Below, piece after piece: positions 1 through 10,999 of a stretch of 64,000 bases of DNA (position 1 is the first letter of the stretch; every line of letters starts with the position of its first letter). A model generated the notes under the pieces. That model did not search any database. It worked only from the letters and a program-made list of their open reading frames with translations, and had not been told where the DNA came from. This DNA comes from Pomphorhynchus laevis (taxonomy: Eukaryota > Acanthocephala > Palaeacanthocephala > Echinorhynchida > Pomphorhynchidae). The stretch lies in assembly GCA_012934845.2 (NCBI GenBank), contig WNNJ02002034.1:19483-83482 (forward strand). Reading direction: 5' to 3'. Position numbers and translations under genes: made by a program.

Positions 1-14
1 GAGGTCAATTTATA

Positions 15-290
15 GGCTTACCTTATAGTGAATGCATTTTGGTAACAGCAGATGTAGAATCGCTATTATACACAATATTCCGATGAATATGAGACTAAGG
101 GCGCATGAAAATGCAATAAAAAAGGCAGGCATTTCTGTCCGCAAGAAGAATTCCTGTCCTCTAGGCTTATATTTTGTACTGTCTCCAAGAGAATATGCTA
201 GACCTAATCTCATAAATATTTCTATTTCTATTAATAATATAATATTTCGTAATATTTATATTTTGTTGAACTCTAAAAACTCGTCTCTAT
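15..290 (+). mobile_element. RT motif-A-like remnant at window edge
   Basis: One plus-strand frame near position 30-100 reads like reverse-transcriptase motif A of PLE-type or related enzymes (L-V-T-A-D-V-E-S-L followed by Y-T). The similarity drifts between frames within about 150 bases. The element is cut by the window edge, so family cannot be settled. It may be part of the same PLE neighbourhood as the next entry, but it lies upstream of that element's fingers region, so it is probably a separate copy. Weak support. Confidence 0.3.
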
Positions 291-324
291 CTAACAGAAT
301 ATTATAATCACCGTATATTCAAAA

Positions 325-2110
325 ATATCTAGAATTGAAACCAAACTTAGGATATTATTGCAACCTAAAAAGGCTAGAAAGTCAAGTACTACGACAGTTA
401 ATGTCAAATCAAGATATTCAAATTTTACCAGCTGATAAAGACGGTAAAACTGTAATATTGAGTGCTAACAGCTCTATCGCGGAAGGTAGGACAGTTAAAT
501 AGTGATGAATATATACGCATTGGCAATAGCGATCACGTTGTAGTGCAGGTAGAGGTAGGAGCAAGAATAAGACGGCTTATTAAAGATGATGACTTGCTCG
601 ATAAGCTCAAAGTTAATAAGTCTAGTTCCAGCTACATAAATCTTCTATCGAAAATACCCAACGGAACAAAGCCTTGCCCTTGTCTCTCAATAATAATAAG
701 AAATTGTGGCACAGGCTGTGACCGTATGGCAAGATATTTAAATGATCAACTGTATACACTCTTACTCACATGACCATCAGCTATTGTAAGCACTGATCAG
801 TTCCATAGGGTATTTGAAAATGCTAAGCAAGCATTAAGCTCGAAATTAATATTAATCAAGTTGGATATAGAGTCATTATTTACTTCGATAGAAAGCGGAG
901 TATCGCTATGAGTAGCTCTATAGGACCTACGTCCACTGGATTGCATGCTGCACATATAGAAAATAACTTTATCGACACAAAGTTTGAAGCCTGATTTTTG
1001 GTATCGTTACGTAGATGACGTATTTGGTGTGTGGGAACATGGTAAAGAGTAATTAATTAAATTTCTCGAGAAATTGAATTTCTTCTTTGAGCTCAAATAT
1101 ATAAGATCGAATTGTGATGTTGTGAATTTTATGAACGTTTCCATAAAATATAGAGATTCTAGATCACAATGGAATACAAGAGTATATAGTAAATTCAGAG
1201 AAATGCGTACCTTTGTTTATGCGAGTAGCTCTCATCACTATCGTGTGAAAAGATTAATGGTACATCATGAATTCATTCGTTACACAAAAAATCTGTTTAA
1301 AGACACATGAGTTTGCATTGGGTGCTTCAATGTTGAGGAATGAATTTATTGAACGTGGATAATCATGCAGACTGAAGATCGTCATATTAATGAGGTATGC
1401 ATAGGAAACAATTAATAAAAATTTTGAATCGCAAGAAAGGCAAAAATATGTCATTGTTGATTTGTTGACCCTGCATTGATGAAGCTGGAAAAGGATGTAA
1501 ACAAAGCAATTCATAAAACAGTCAGTGGCACACGTGTTAAATTGAATGTGGCGTATAGACGCATAATGAATTAGCGGAATTTGTTAAACAAAAAGCAAAG
1601 GACGGATACGGTTGGTACATCAAAATGTGGTAAAAGTCGATGCAAATGTTGTACCGAAATAAGTGAAGATAACATGTTTAGCAGTTTTATCACAGGACTG
1701 TCGTGCAGGGCAAGAACCGTGGCTAGATGTATAATGAGTAACTAAGTAACTATTGCTGTGTATGCGATAATTGCTCCGCCGGATATGTGGGCGAGACGTC
1801 AACAACCAAATATACGCATGAATAATCACAGAACTAAAATACACGCACATAGTTTAAACAGAGACGGTGCAGCCATTCATATAATAAAAAACCCATATCA
1901 CCACAGTAGGGTAATGGTGTTAGATTATGATTTTGTCTCTAGCGGCATGAGGAAATATTGCGAAAATTATTGGATTGTATAGCTAATGACTGATCAACAC
2001 ACTTAAACGTACATAATATCTGCCGTTTACCTTAACTATGTATCTATTCGTTTTGCTATATTTTAGATCGCCTGAAGAAGGCGTAAAGTGATAGTTCATC
2101 TTACGACTAT
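325..2110 (+). mobile_element. Canonical Penelope-like element, decayed (RT + C-terminal GIY-YIG)
   Basis: Translation in shifting plus frames gives, in order, PLE landmarks. Fingers motif ADKDGKTVIL is at about 430-465. A K-I-P-N/RYLNDQL region follows (650-760). Motif A resembles LIKLDIESLFTSI (about 855-895) and motif C is RYVDDVFGVW (about 1000-1035). A Cys cluster (C-K-C-C, about 1635) is followed by a GIY-YIG core with YVGETSTTKY (about 1780-1810), then the conserved tail ending near a stop at 1981. The order RT then GIY-YIG is that of canonical EN+ PLEs (Penelope/Poseidon/Neptune), unlike the other PLE in this window. Frameshifts and stops are numerous (roughly ten), so this is an old dead copy. 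The following 100 bases include CCTGAAGAAGGCG (about 2071), a short hairpin typical of PLE tails. Confidence 0.75.
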
Positions 2111-2885
2111 GGTTGCCGACTATCACATAACCGTATAGGAATGACGAGAGTTTTCAATTTAAAGAATATGCTAGATTCATACCCTTCAATAAATCAATAA
2201 AATAAAAAACATGGATATACGCAATCTCAAACAATACCGATTTGAATCCACTTCAAAGATATATATATATATAATCGTTTGGTTAGGTTTGGCATTATCG
2301 CCGGACTCACTCGGGAGCACATTGTAAAGATTAAAAAAGTTCTTCGGACGATATTTAAAATAAAGACGGTTGAAATTAAAGACAAACAGTATTTTACGTG
2401 ATAACCAGAAGTGATTATGATTTATTAGTATCATTGATAATAAAGCCATACGATAGAGCAGAAGTCTTATTAGGGTTTGTTTTAACAGCCTTTATAGTCA
2501 CGGATAATAGCTAACAGTCGGAACTAGTCTGGCTGTTGGTAGACACTCCTTAGCCTGTTATGCACTATTGTATATCATTATTAGCAATGATACATATATA
2601 ATGTGTATCATATATATACATATATGCATATATATACAATGATATACGTATATTCTTTCAAGCGTGGAATATTGATTGCCATCATCCTTGATATTGTCTA
2701 CTAGAATTTAAATGGTGTCCCACATGCCCGTTTAAAAAATGCTTTACTTGGTTACTTCTGACTCAGTGATGAATCCTAATTTATATTTTTAAATTCCGCG
2801 AGATTAGGCATGCTATAAGGATAAGATATAATTTTAAATTAGTAATTTCAAGTTTAAGCACTTTAGTTTCAATTTGGAGGTTCCG
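2111..2885. other. AT-rich non-coding stretch with AT microsatellite
   Basis: No coding similarity is seen. Between about 2,565 and 2,660 there is a palindromic AT-rich microsatellite built of TATATA/CATATA runs. The rest is unremarkable AT-rich DNA between the dead PLE and the 91-bp satellite. Confidence 0.6.
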
Positions 2886-3720
2886 GTTATCACCGAATCC
2901 AGATAACACATTAATTATAACCTTGAAAGCGCCGTTATTATATTAATCGTTGTTCCACTGAAATGACGTTGAGACTGTGCATGACCAAATCCGGATAACA
3001 CATTAGTTTTCCCTTTAAAGCGCTTATATTTCTTTGATCGTTGTTCCACTGATATAGCGTTGATACAGGGTCTCTCAGAAACCGGATAACACATTAGTTT
3101 TCCCTTTAAAGCGCTTATATTTCTTTGATCGTTGTTCCACTGATATAGCGTTGATACAGGGTCTCTCAGAAACCGGATAACACATTAGTTTTCCCTTTAA
3201 AGCGCTTATATTTCTTTGATCGTTGTTCCACTGATATAGCGTTGATATAGGGTCTCTCAGAAACCGGATAACATTAGTTTTCTCTTTAAAGCGCTTTTAT
3301 TTCTTTGATCGTTGTTCCACTGATATGGCGTTGATACAAGGTCTCTCAGAAACTGGATAACACATTAGTTTTCCCTTTAAAGCGCTTATATTTCTTTGAT
3401 TGTTGTTCCACTGATATGGCGTTGATACAGGGTCTCTCAGAAACTGGATAACACATTAGTTTTCCATTTAAAGCGCTTATATTTCTTTGATCGTTGTTCC
3501 ACTTATATGGGATACAGGGTCTCTCATAAACTAAATAACACATTAGTTTTCCCTTTAAAGCGCTTATATTTCTTTGGTCGTTGTTTCACTGATATGGCGT
3601 TGATACTGGGTCCCTCAGAATCCGGATAACATTAGTTTTCTCTTTAAAGCGCTTATATTTCTTTCAAAGTGGTTCCACTGATATGGAGTTGATACCGAGT
3701 CTCTCAGAATCTATATATCA
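2886..3720. repeat. 91-bp satellite, about nine units
   Basis: A tandem array with a period of 91 bp. Landmark ACCGGATAAC (or a close variant) recurs at about 2,897, 2,991, 3,081, 3,172, 3,263, 3,352, 3,443, 3,530 and 3,621. Spacings are 91 except where 2-4 bases are missing. Units share TTAAAGCGCTTATATTTCTT and GTTGTTCCACTGATAT. The third to fifth units are almost identical, while the first two and last two are more diverged, the usual pattern of an array homogenised at its centre. Minus-strand reading frames here are repeats of the unit and not genes. Confidence 0.95.
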
Positions 3721-3721
3721 T

Positions 3722-3850
3722 TAAGAATTATTGGAGCTTGGTCAACGAAAAGTGGAAATTTTTTATTGATATTTTGATAACCTCTGTTAGAATATTTAGA
3801 AAATTACAATCAACATAATTGGTTAACAATAGTTTTCTTTTTAAAGCGTT
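3722..3850 (+). repeat. Single arm of a foldback element
   Basis: From AAGAATTATTGGAGCT the sequence follows one arm of the hairpin element found whole at 21,078-21,279, including AACCTCTGTTAG and AGAAAATTAC. The second arm is absent here. It abuts the last satellite unit directly. Confidence 0.7.
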
Positions 3851-5190
3851 TATATTTTTTAACATAAAATATATTATATACAGATTTATTAATTTCGTGT
3901 ATCTCAGGTATTTATACTTTCAATAAAATTCATTTTTAATTGTGCGTATAATTTTTTAATTATAATTTTTTATTATGTTATTCGTTCAAAATCGATGAGC
4001 TCTAAAGCATTCGCAGAGTCAATGTTTACTATAGAATTTTCTTGTTTCAACTTCTCCTTGTACATATTGCCATGAAGTATTATGACCAATTGGTCTCCGA
4101 TATGTACTGGAATTTGTTTGTATTGCACAAACAAATTATTGTTGAATTATTATGATTTAACATATAAATGTCTTTATGTGTGTACTGTAGAAATCGAATT
4201 AATTTGCACCGAAAGTTAATTTTTAAAGTCTTGCAAAGTCAGTGAATTTATTGTAAATTTGTATTTAATTTGATATTTGTTACTGGAATGAGTGATGATT
4301 TATTTCTGTTTTAATGTATAGGGGACGTACATATACTTTGACTTTGAAAAATGGGTACAGAAGAAGAAAGAAGGATTTACATTTGAATACAAATATTTAG
4401 AAGATCGCGAATTTATTTGAATTTGAGTAAACATCATCAACATCTCTAAGATAAAAAAGAAGGATTCTCTCTTATATGTTCAAGACAATTATAAGTAGTT
4501 TCATTATATAATATAAATTGTAGATTATTTCGTTACAGTTTATCATTGAAAAAATATTGTTCTAAGTTATATTGTTCAGTTATATTGTTCGCGCATTGTG
4601 TATAGTTTGAAGTCTTATTTTACAAAAAATGACCACTTCATACTTTTTCTACTGTTTTATAATCTTATTCAAATTGCGAACAAGATCCCACCTTTTCTAC
4701 GACATAAATTACATATACTTTGCAATATATAAACTACAAGAAGAAGATCATTTTAATTACTTCGCCATATCTAACAAATTAATTAACTTATTAAAAGATC
4801 TACTATAATAAAAATTAAGTTTTTTTTCGAGTCCTAATCAAAAATGTCGCTTTCTATACATCGGTAGGAGCAAATTTTATACAAAAGACAATTATATCAA
4901 CCCTAACTCGCTTTCGCTTACTAGTAGTATTCGATAGCCGCTAAACGTATTATCCTCTTGTAGGATAGGTTCCCTTGTATTTTTATAGTCAATTAAATGA
5001 ATAATCATTGTTTTTAGTGCTCGTTCCCACATGTCACAGCGAATAAACAGTCGTATGAGTGTTTACATATGCCCAGGGCATACGTAGCCCAGATTTAATG
5101 GTCTCTTGATCATTGAATTGTTATATATACCAATACTCTTTATAAAAAATCAATTTAGGAAAAAACATTTCAAGAATTAAGAAAAATCAA
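3851..5190. other. Non-coding, AT-rich
   Basis: No gene, RNA or recognisable element is visible on either strand over this 1.3-kb stretch. Base composition is strongly AT-rich, with homopolymer runs. No conserved reading frame exceeds chance length. Confidence 0.5.
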
Positions 5191-5565
5191 ATTAGCTGCC
5201 TGAGTCTACGCATTTAATATAATTATAAAATTAAAAAAGAAATAAATAAAAATAATAGAACCCATATAAATAGCAGCTATCATACTTGTTTTTAATTATT
5301 CTCATCAAATTAGTCAATTTCTGAAAATCATAATCTCTTTCATGTCGTTCATTACACATTCAATTGTAATTAATTCAGCTAACTAAGTCTACGTATTTTA
5401 TATAATTATAAAATAAAAATAAATCAATTTAAATAAATAAAAAATGAATAAATAAAAATAATAATGCTAAATCAACAAAATGAGGTAATAAATAATTATA
5501 ATTTATTGTTATAAGATTTTATATAACTTATATCAAATTAAAATGTTTTAGAACAAAGTATACAA
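5191..5565 (+). repeat. Two partial copies of the Naiad-like PLE 3' UTR
   Basis: Two tandem partial copies start with the landmark (T)GAGTCTACGCATTTAATA at about 5,200 and TAAGTCTACGTATTTTATA at about 5,384. They continue with the AT-rich body TTATAAGATTTTATATAACTTATATCAA seen in the other UTR copies of this window. Orientation is the reverse complement of the element's sense strand. The second copy runs to about 5,560 and lacks the terminal hairpin. Confidence 0.65.
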
Positions 5566-5589
5566 AAAAAATAAATAAATTACAGAAAA

Positions 5590-7900
5590 ATTTTTCTGTA
5601 ATAAAAAGTATACAAAGTATACAGAAAATTTCAAGGGAAATCAATGAAGTTTATTTCTTTATCGCAATCGTGCATGCTCTCCTGGATACATGTTGCAGTG
5701 CCTCGTTGAACTGGCACACTTAATCTTTGTAATAGAAAGGACACCGATCGTCGTTCAGAAATTTGGTGGTGAAAGGGCCGATCGTACTTAAGAACTCTAT
5801 TGTCACCGGTTCGAGCATAAGTCATTTCGTCGAGACATGCATATTTCCTTCGCTTTTTAACTTCTCCTGAGGCTGCCGCGGTGCCTGCGCTGTGTGAGAC
5901 CATGTGTTGGTAACTCTTGGCCAAGGTGTTCACACACGTGGGATCTTATACTATCCACTTGCCTCTAAACCAGGGAACCAGCTTGCACACGTTGGGACGC
6001 TTTCCATTATTTCGACGAATATCGCTTGGTTCCAACCGACTTGGGAAACCGGCTGTCACTAGATCCATGTTGATAATTCCGTTATCCTCGCTATGACGTC
6101 TATGGCGATATATATTGCGTGGGCAGTCGAGGCCATGCGCATCCGAAACGGTAGTCGTTACTCCGTATTTACAAGTATAGGGCTGAAGTAAACAAATTCC
6201 AAGCATCGATGCAATTGATATTGAGAAGCCACGGTAGTTTATTCATGTCCTTACTGAGGTAATGGGTAGAGCGTTGAGGAAATCTCCGGAATGTAGTAAA
6301 GCAGCGGCTAAGATACGGGCTCGGTTTTCAGAAGAGAGCGTACTTAATAGAAAGTAACGTTGGCGTTTTTTATAAACTTGGTGAGATCATCGTATTTGGG
6401 ATGGATTTTCCAATGACATCTCACTCGACGTTAAAGTTGACCAGCTAGTAGCTTTAGCGAGCAGTTCTTCATGCGTTTCTGCCATTGAAATTGAGGGGTC
6501 TCCTAAAATCGCACAAAAGAGTATGTTGGTAGACATTCGGGAGCAAATGTGCACAGGAAGTGAATTCTCTCGAATTGTGCAAATGCCGATTCCGCTATGT
6601 TTAACGGGAAGAATTGCTTATTCCCATGCGTTATCGCTCACTGGCATCTTGATGACCGCTTGAAAAGTATTGCTCAACGTTTACTCGTATGTATTTGAGG
6701 AGTTAGTTATAAAATACGGATCAGATCGTAAAAGATACGTAAGCTTAGGAATATTATAATGTTTTTTAAAAAAAAGTAGCATCCTACCAGGAGAGTCTTG
6801 TTAGATGCGAACTGACTAATTTTAATCTGGAAATAAAACTACCCAAATGTCACTTACAGATTGAACTGAGCCAATTAGTGATCCTAGTAATGTTGCATTT
6901 TCATGATCAATAGCAATCCACTCGCATATTATTTGACAAGGCGTCTTTTATACTTTGGTCCCACACTGCGATGGGTTGAACCTTAATCTAAGATTTTTCT
7001 CGAGGAATTGAATAAGGCGAATATCGGCGATAATATCTTAAATTGGCCCACCTAATGTACAATCATCCATATACCAGACCCGGGGAGGAGATTTTCTTCT
7101 TTTAGCGATTTAATTGATTGTTAGCGAAAATAGAAAGGGGTCCATCGGATCTCCCTGTTGAACACCCTCCAGTGAGTTTATAGTGTGGTCTCCGTGAAAA
7201 AGGCACGATAGACTACTGTAGCACGTATTGACGAAACATGATATGTTTGGAAGCTTGTCCTGAACGCATCGCAACATCTCAGCCCTGCTCAGGTAGTTAA
7301 ACGCATTTGCGAAATTTAATTTTACCATAGTATAACGTGGCGTGACATAATGCTGTAGAAAAAAATCTGGCGGCATGTACGGTGGCATTAGCGCCGCCCT
7401 GAACACCTACACCTGATTGATGTGGCACAAAATCGTTAATTAATAGGTCAACTGCGTGACGAGCATCAAGTGTACTTGCAAGTTGACGAAGCGAGCATTC
7501 AATAGATATAGGTTGAATGCCGCCTGCTTTTTTCTTAGAGCGACTAAATGGGCTCCAAAAAAGATATACCTCATTAATTCAGGGAATAACCCAGATAATA
7601 GGAGTTTGTTGAATGTACAGATATAATGCAATATAATACAACAGACAATTCCACAAGGCGGGCCCGATAGGTCTTTTAGATGTAGGGGTGTTAGCTCATC
7701 TGTTCCGCCCGTAGATGTACTCAGGAAAGATCTGACGACATGAATAATTGACTCGTATGTTACGATAAAATTGCGGTTGCATTCGGCTGTAGAGTTTACG
7801 CTATTCGGCACGTATTCTGATGTTATCAGATTAGAAGATGTAGTATTGGATCCCGAAACATCGCTCAGTACGCTATCACAGAAGACTCACCGCTTTTGAC
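5590..7900 (-). mobile_element. LINE with restriction-like endonuclease (family E), decayed
   Basis: The minus strand carries pieces of one non-LTR polyprotein. The region before RT (AGGTDEL...LHLKDL-like) is at about 7,700-7,640. RT motifs A and B (VKLNFANAFN; GVQQGDPMDPFLF) lie within 7,406-7,110. Motif C, YMDDCTLGGP, is at about 7,030-7,080. The C-terminal domain (6,206-5,946) has RHRRH, then GKRPNVCKLVPW and WIVWDVT spacing, matching the R-PD...D core of the PD-(D/E)XK-type restriction-like endonuclease. The conserved tail (DTLAKSY...SAGTAAASGEV...KYACLDE...FLLQRLSVPVQRG) is at 5,933-5,640. Known RLE LINEs (R2/R4/NeSL/CRE-type) carry this domain order. Many stops and frameshifts show it is dead. 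Exact clade not assigned; the match to the family is by recalled motifs. Confidence 0.75.
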
Positions 7901-8395
7901 TTCTTGATGGTTTAGGTGGGTGTTTATCCTGTAAAATTTGTTTCGTCTCTTCTGAGAATTCTTGAAAAACTCGACGCTGCTTACAAATCTAATGACACCT
8001 CTCCCATCTCAATCTTCCATTTTATCTGTTACTATCTTGCTTAATCATTCCGATTCTTAGTTAGTTGCTTTCGGTTTTCTGGTTCTGTTATAGTCTTGGT
8101 GTCGCGCAAGCCTGAGAGGTAAAACCGTTGAAAGACATACTTACTTTTTTGAGCAAAACTGTTTAACTGCTCTCGTGATTGCCCTCTGTCGATGGGGGAA
8201 CCCGAAGTACCATCTTCGGAAAGGGAAAAAAGGGAAATTAATGCCTGCTCGTTATTCACGCCCTATACAATTGCCGACAATAACATAGAGAGTTGCATTG
8301 CTATTGTCGGACGGGTAGCGCGAGGTATTTTTTGTACCGTACACACGTTTTTGCGCACTTATTGATCAAGGCTAGAATACGTTGAGCCCAAACTA
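7901..8395 (-). other. Unassigned stretch, possibly 5' part of family E LINE
   Basis: Lies between the RT N-terminal part of LINE E and the truncated end of a Naiad-like PLE. A 72-codon minus frame (8,259-8,041) has no similarity I recognise. Being directly upstream of LINE E on the same strand, it may be its 5' region, but nothing in the sequence proves this. Confidence 0.3.
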
Positions 8396-10090
8396 ACATA
8401 TCTTTATATAATTTAGATTTATTTTTTACACAGTTATGAACAAATTCATATTCTATAAAGCTTAAAAACAAGTCAGCTATAATTGGGCTACTATTACCAA
8501 CCATTGGAACACCTTATACTTGTCTAAATATAGATGTCCCTACTTTTAAATAATTTTGATTTATCAAAATATTTAAGGATTCTATTAATTCAATTTTCTT
8601 CATATATTTATATTTACTTGATGGTTTAATTTTGTTAGATAGGCGTTATAGTTATTATAACATATATATGTATCTTTTTCCGAATATAAGATTAATTAAT
8701 TTCACTAACGCTTCTTTAATATCTACTAAATCTAGATTTGTATAAAGCGTACTAAAATCGTATGTATTTATATTTTGAAAATTTATTCCTTTTGTCTGTT
8801 CTAAAAATTCTTTTGTAGAATTAATACTGAAATAGTGTTTTATAACAGTATTAATTTCGATTACCTTGCAATATTTTTTAAAATGTGCTTTAATTACTTT
8901 AAGTATTTTATTCATATTGACAGAAAGTGGTTTTAATGTACATTTAAACGCACTACATATGAACCTTGGTTTTATTGGATTTTTATGTAATTTTGGATTC
9001 CAATATAATATAGGTATAGTTTTATTATCTAATTCAACCTTTATACCCTTTTTATCCATTATAGAACAGTGACTTGTAATAATTGTTTCTAAACTCAACT
9101 CACTACGTTCATTTGTTGGATTTACATTTAAATCATTGTAATAAACCTCTTTCATTAGTATATCATAATAAAGTATTTTGCATATGAAGACAAAGTTATT
9201 ACTAGCTTTATCAATAGTTGTTATTATATAGTTATCCTTTAATTTAGTAAGTTCTTTATACATATCTTTATTAATTTTATCTTTCCTTTTATAATTGTTT
9301 GTTATTTTCATTTTATTTTTAATTTTATCAAATATATAATCTTTCCAAATTTTTATCTTAGATATATTCGAGCTTTCACTATTAATCAGCTTACTAAAGT
9401 AATCATTTAAGTTATTATATAACAAATTGTTAATTTTATTATTGCCGTTGTTATTATTTTATCTATATTTTTACCCTTTTGATAGCAGCTTTTTTAATTC
9501 ACAATTTTCAATTAATTCTAGATTATGGGTACATATATGTTCATTTATTTTATCAAAACTAAAACTTTTACAATTGCATTCTGTTTCCATTATGTTTCTA
9601 ATATTATCGTTACATATTGATTTTAATTCTTTATTATAATTACAAATTTTTCGTCCTAATGGTGGTAGGAGTTTATACCTTATTTTAGGAATATATTTAC
9701 TTAAATCTGACCCTATTATTTCTTTACTTTTAGAATTATTTAAAAGTCCGGCTATATTTATGTTATCTATACATTTATTAATGAAGTTTATGGTTAATGT
9801 ATATTTTCTATTGTTATTATTAACATTTATTGTACGATTATAGTATTTTGTATTACAATAACTGTCTATTATACAACTTAGCCTATCATAGTCGTTAATT
9901 AATTTTTGATTTATTGAACATATGATATCGTTAGAAAAACTTCTTATATTTACATAAAGATCTTTTAGCTTATTATCACTTAAAAGTTGTTTTAAGATTT
10001 CTAATTGCTCATTTATATGCATATCTTTTTTAATATTTTTAACTCTATTTTTCTTATTCCTTTTATCACCATGACTTCTTGGCTTCTTCT
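8396..10090 (-). mobile_element. Naiad-like PLE copy N1: linker-CxC-RT, truncated
   Basis: Minus strand, 5' to 3'. A basic linker (RSHGDKRNKKNR, about 10,085) is followed by the conserved linker region (YKLLPPLGRKICNYNKEL). The CxC motif is ECNCKS (about 9,590-9,570), then ENCELKKLLSKG (about 9,480). The RT includes TTIDKASNNFVFICK, PILYWNPKLHKNPIKPRFI, motif A YDFSTLYTNLDL (about 8,760-8,730) and motif B GNSSPIIADLF (about 8,500-8,470). Homology stops inside RT near 8,400, so motif C and the C-terminus are missing. The GIY-YIG part found upstream of this linker in other copies is also missing. A linker with CxC joining an N-terminal nuclease to RT is the published signature of N-terminal-EN PLEs (Naiads). 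The open reading frames (10,022-9,471 and 9,425-8,655) are separated by two TAA stops. Confidence 0.85.
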
Positions 10091-10259
10091 CCCATTCTGC
10101 CTTGTGCCATCCCAGTGTCAGGCGCCTGACTGCCTAAATCCGTAAAATCTGTTTGCTTCAACTGCATAATTTGCTGCGAAACTAAGCCCCAATACTTACA
10201 ATATCCGAATTTGCATGTTATAAAAGCAACTTGATACTTCGACTTTAAAAGTCGAAGGA

Positions 10260-10960
10260 TCAAGATTTGCATGTTATAAAGGTAATCAACTTAAAAGGTC
10301 GAATACCATCTAAATCCAGCTATAAGTACTTACTGATAATCATCGAGGAATTTAGTCGTTTCCAGTTCGCATTTTCATCTTTAGACACAAGCTCAAAATT
10401 CGTCATAAATAAGCTTAAATCGCTTTTCTCACTTTTCCGAACTCCTGAATATATCATTCTGATAATGCCTCATGTTTCGCTCATCAGAATTAAAATATTA
10501 TTTATTATCAAGAAACATATCATCAATCCATTTATCACCTTTTAACCCGTACGGAAATGGTCAAGAGAGCTATTTGTAGGTCATATTTGAACAACGATGC
10601 AGTTGAATCGTTGTCTAATTTAAAACGCGAAAGTTGCCGATAACCCAATGGAAGAAGACGTTCTTCAGGACGTTCTTAACTGTGGTCAAAGCTTGCTGTG
10701 TACAAACATAAACGATTCACCTCATGATCGATGTTCACACAAACGGCGAACTCTAAAAATAAATAACATCCCCGAATGGTTGCTCCGATCATATACTATT
10801 TTTATCAAGCAACATAATAGACCGTCAAAATACCGTCAAAGTGTAATATCATCACAATTACAAGAATTAAATCCTAAATACTCAATTATAGCCTATTCTG
10901 GTCTCACTCCAAGTGCGTTTCGAACAGAGATATATCGAAGTATCCATCAGAAAACAATAT
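10260..10960 (+). mobile_element. Ty3/gypsy fossil: integrase part, left fragment
   Basis: The plus strand resembles the integrase core of Ty3/gypsy elements, followed by the integrase C-terminal part. It is broken at several places. No LTRs are recognisable. The piece that would follow is displaced by the LINE A1 insertion and reappears beyond 13,660. The fragment is too decayed to date, but clearly older than the LINE within it. Confidence 0.7.
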
Positions 10961-10999
10961 TTCAACGTATGTTCTTTAGCGAGCTTGCAGATCTTCTTT

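Noticed and set aside
2065-2100. Hammerhead ribozyme after the first PLE
   Set aside because: Reads CTGAAGA with GTAAA in place of the core; only a generic hairpin.
3346-3543. Open frame across the 91-bp satellite
   Set aside because: It merely translates the repeat unit.
2886-3720. CRISPR-like array
   Set aside because: Units are contiguous 91-bp copies without unique spacers, in an animal-type genome.
8655-10022. Selenocysteine readthrough or altered genetic code in the Naiad-like PLE
   Set aside because: The stops that interrupt it are TAA, not TGA, and the aldo-keto reductase reads cleanly in the standard code. Ordinary decay explains them.
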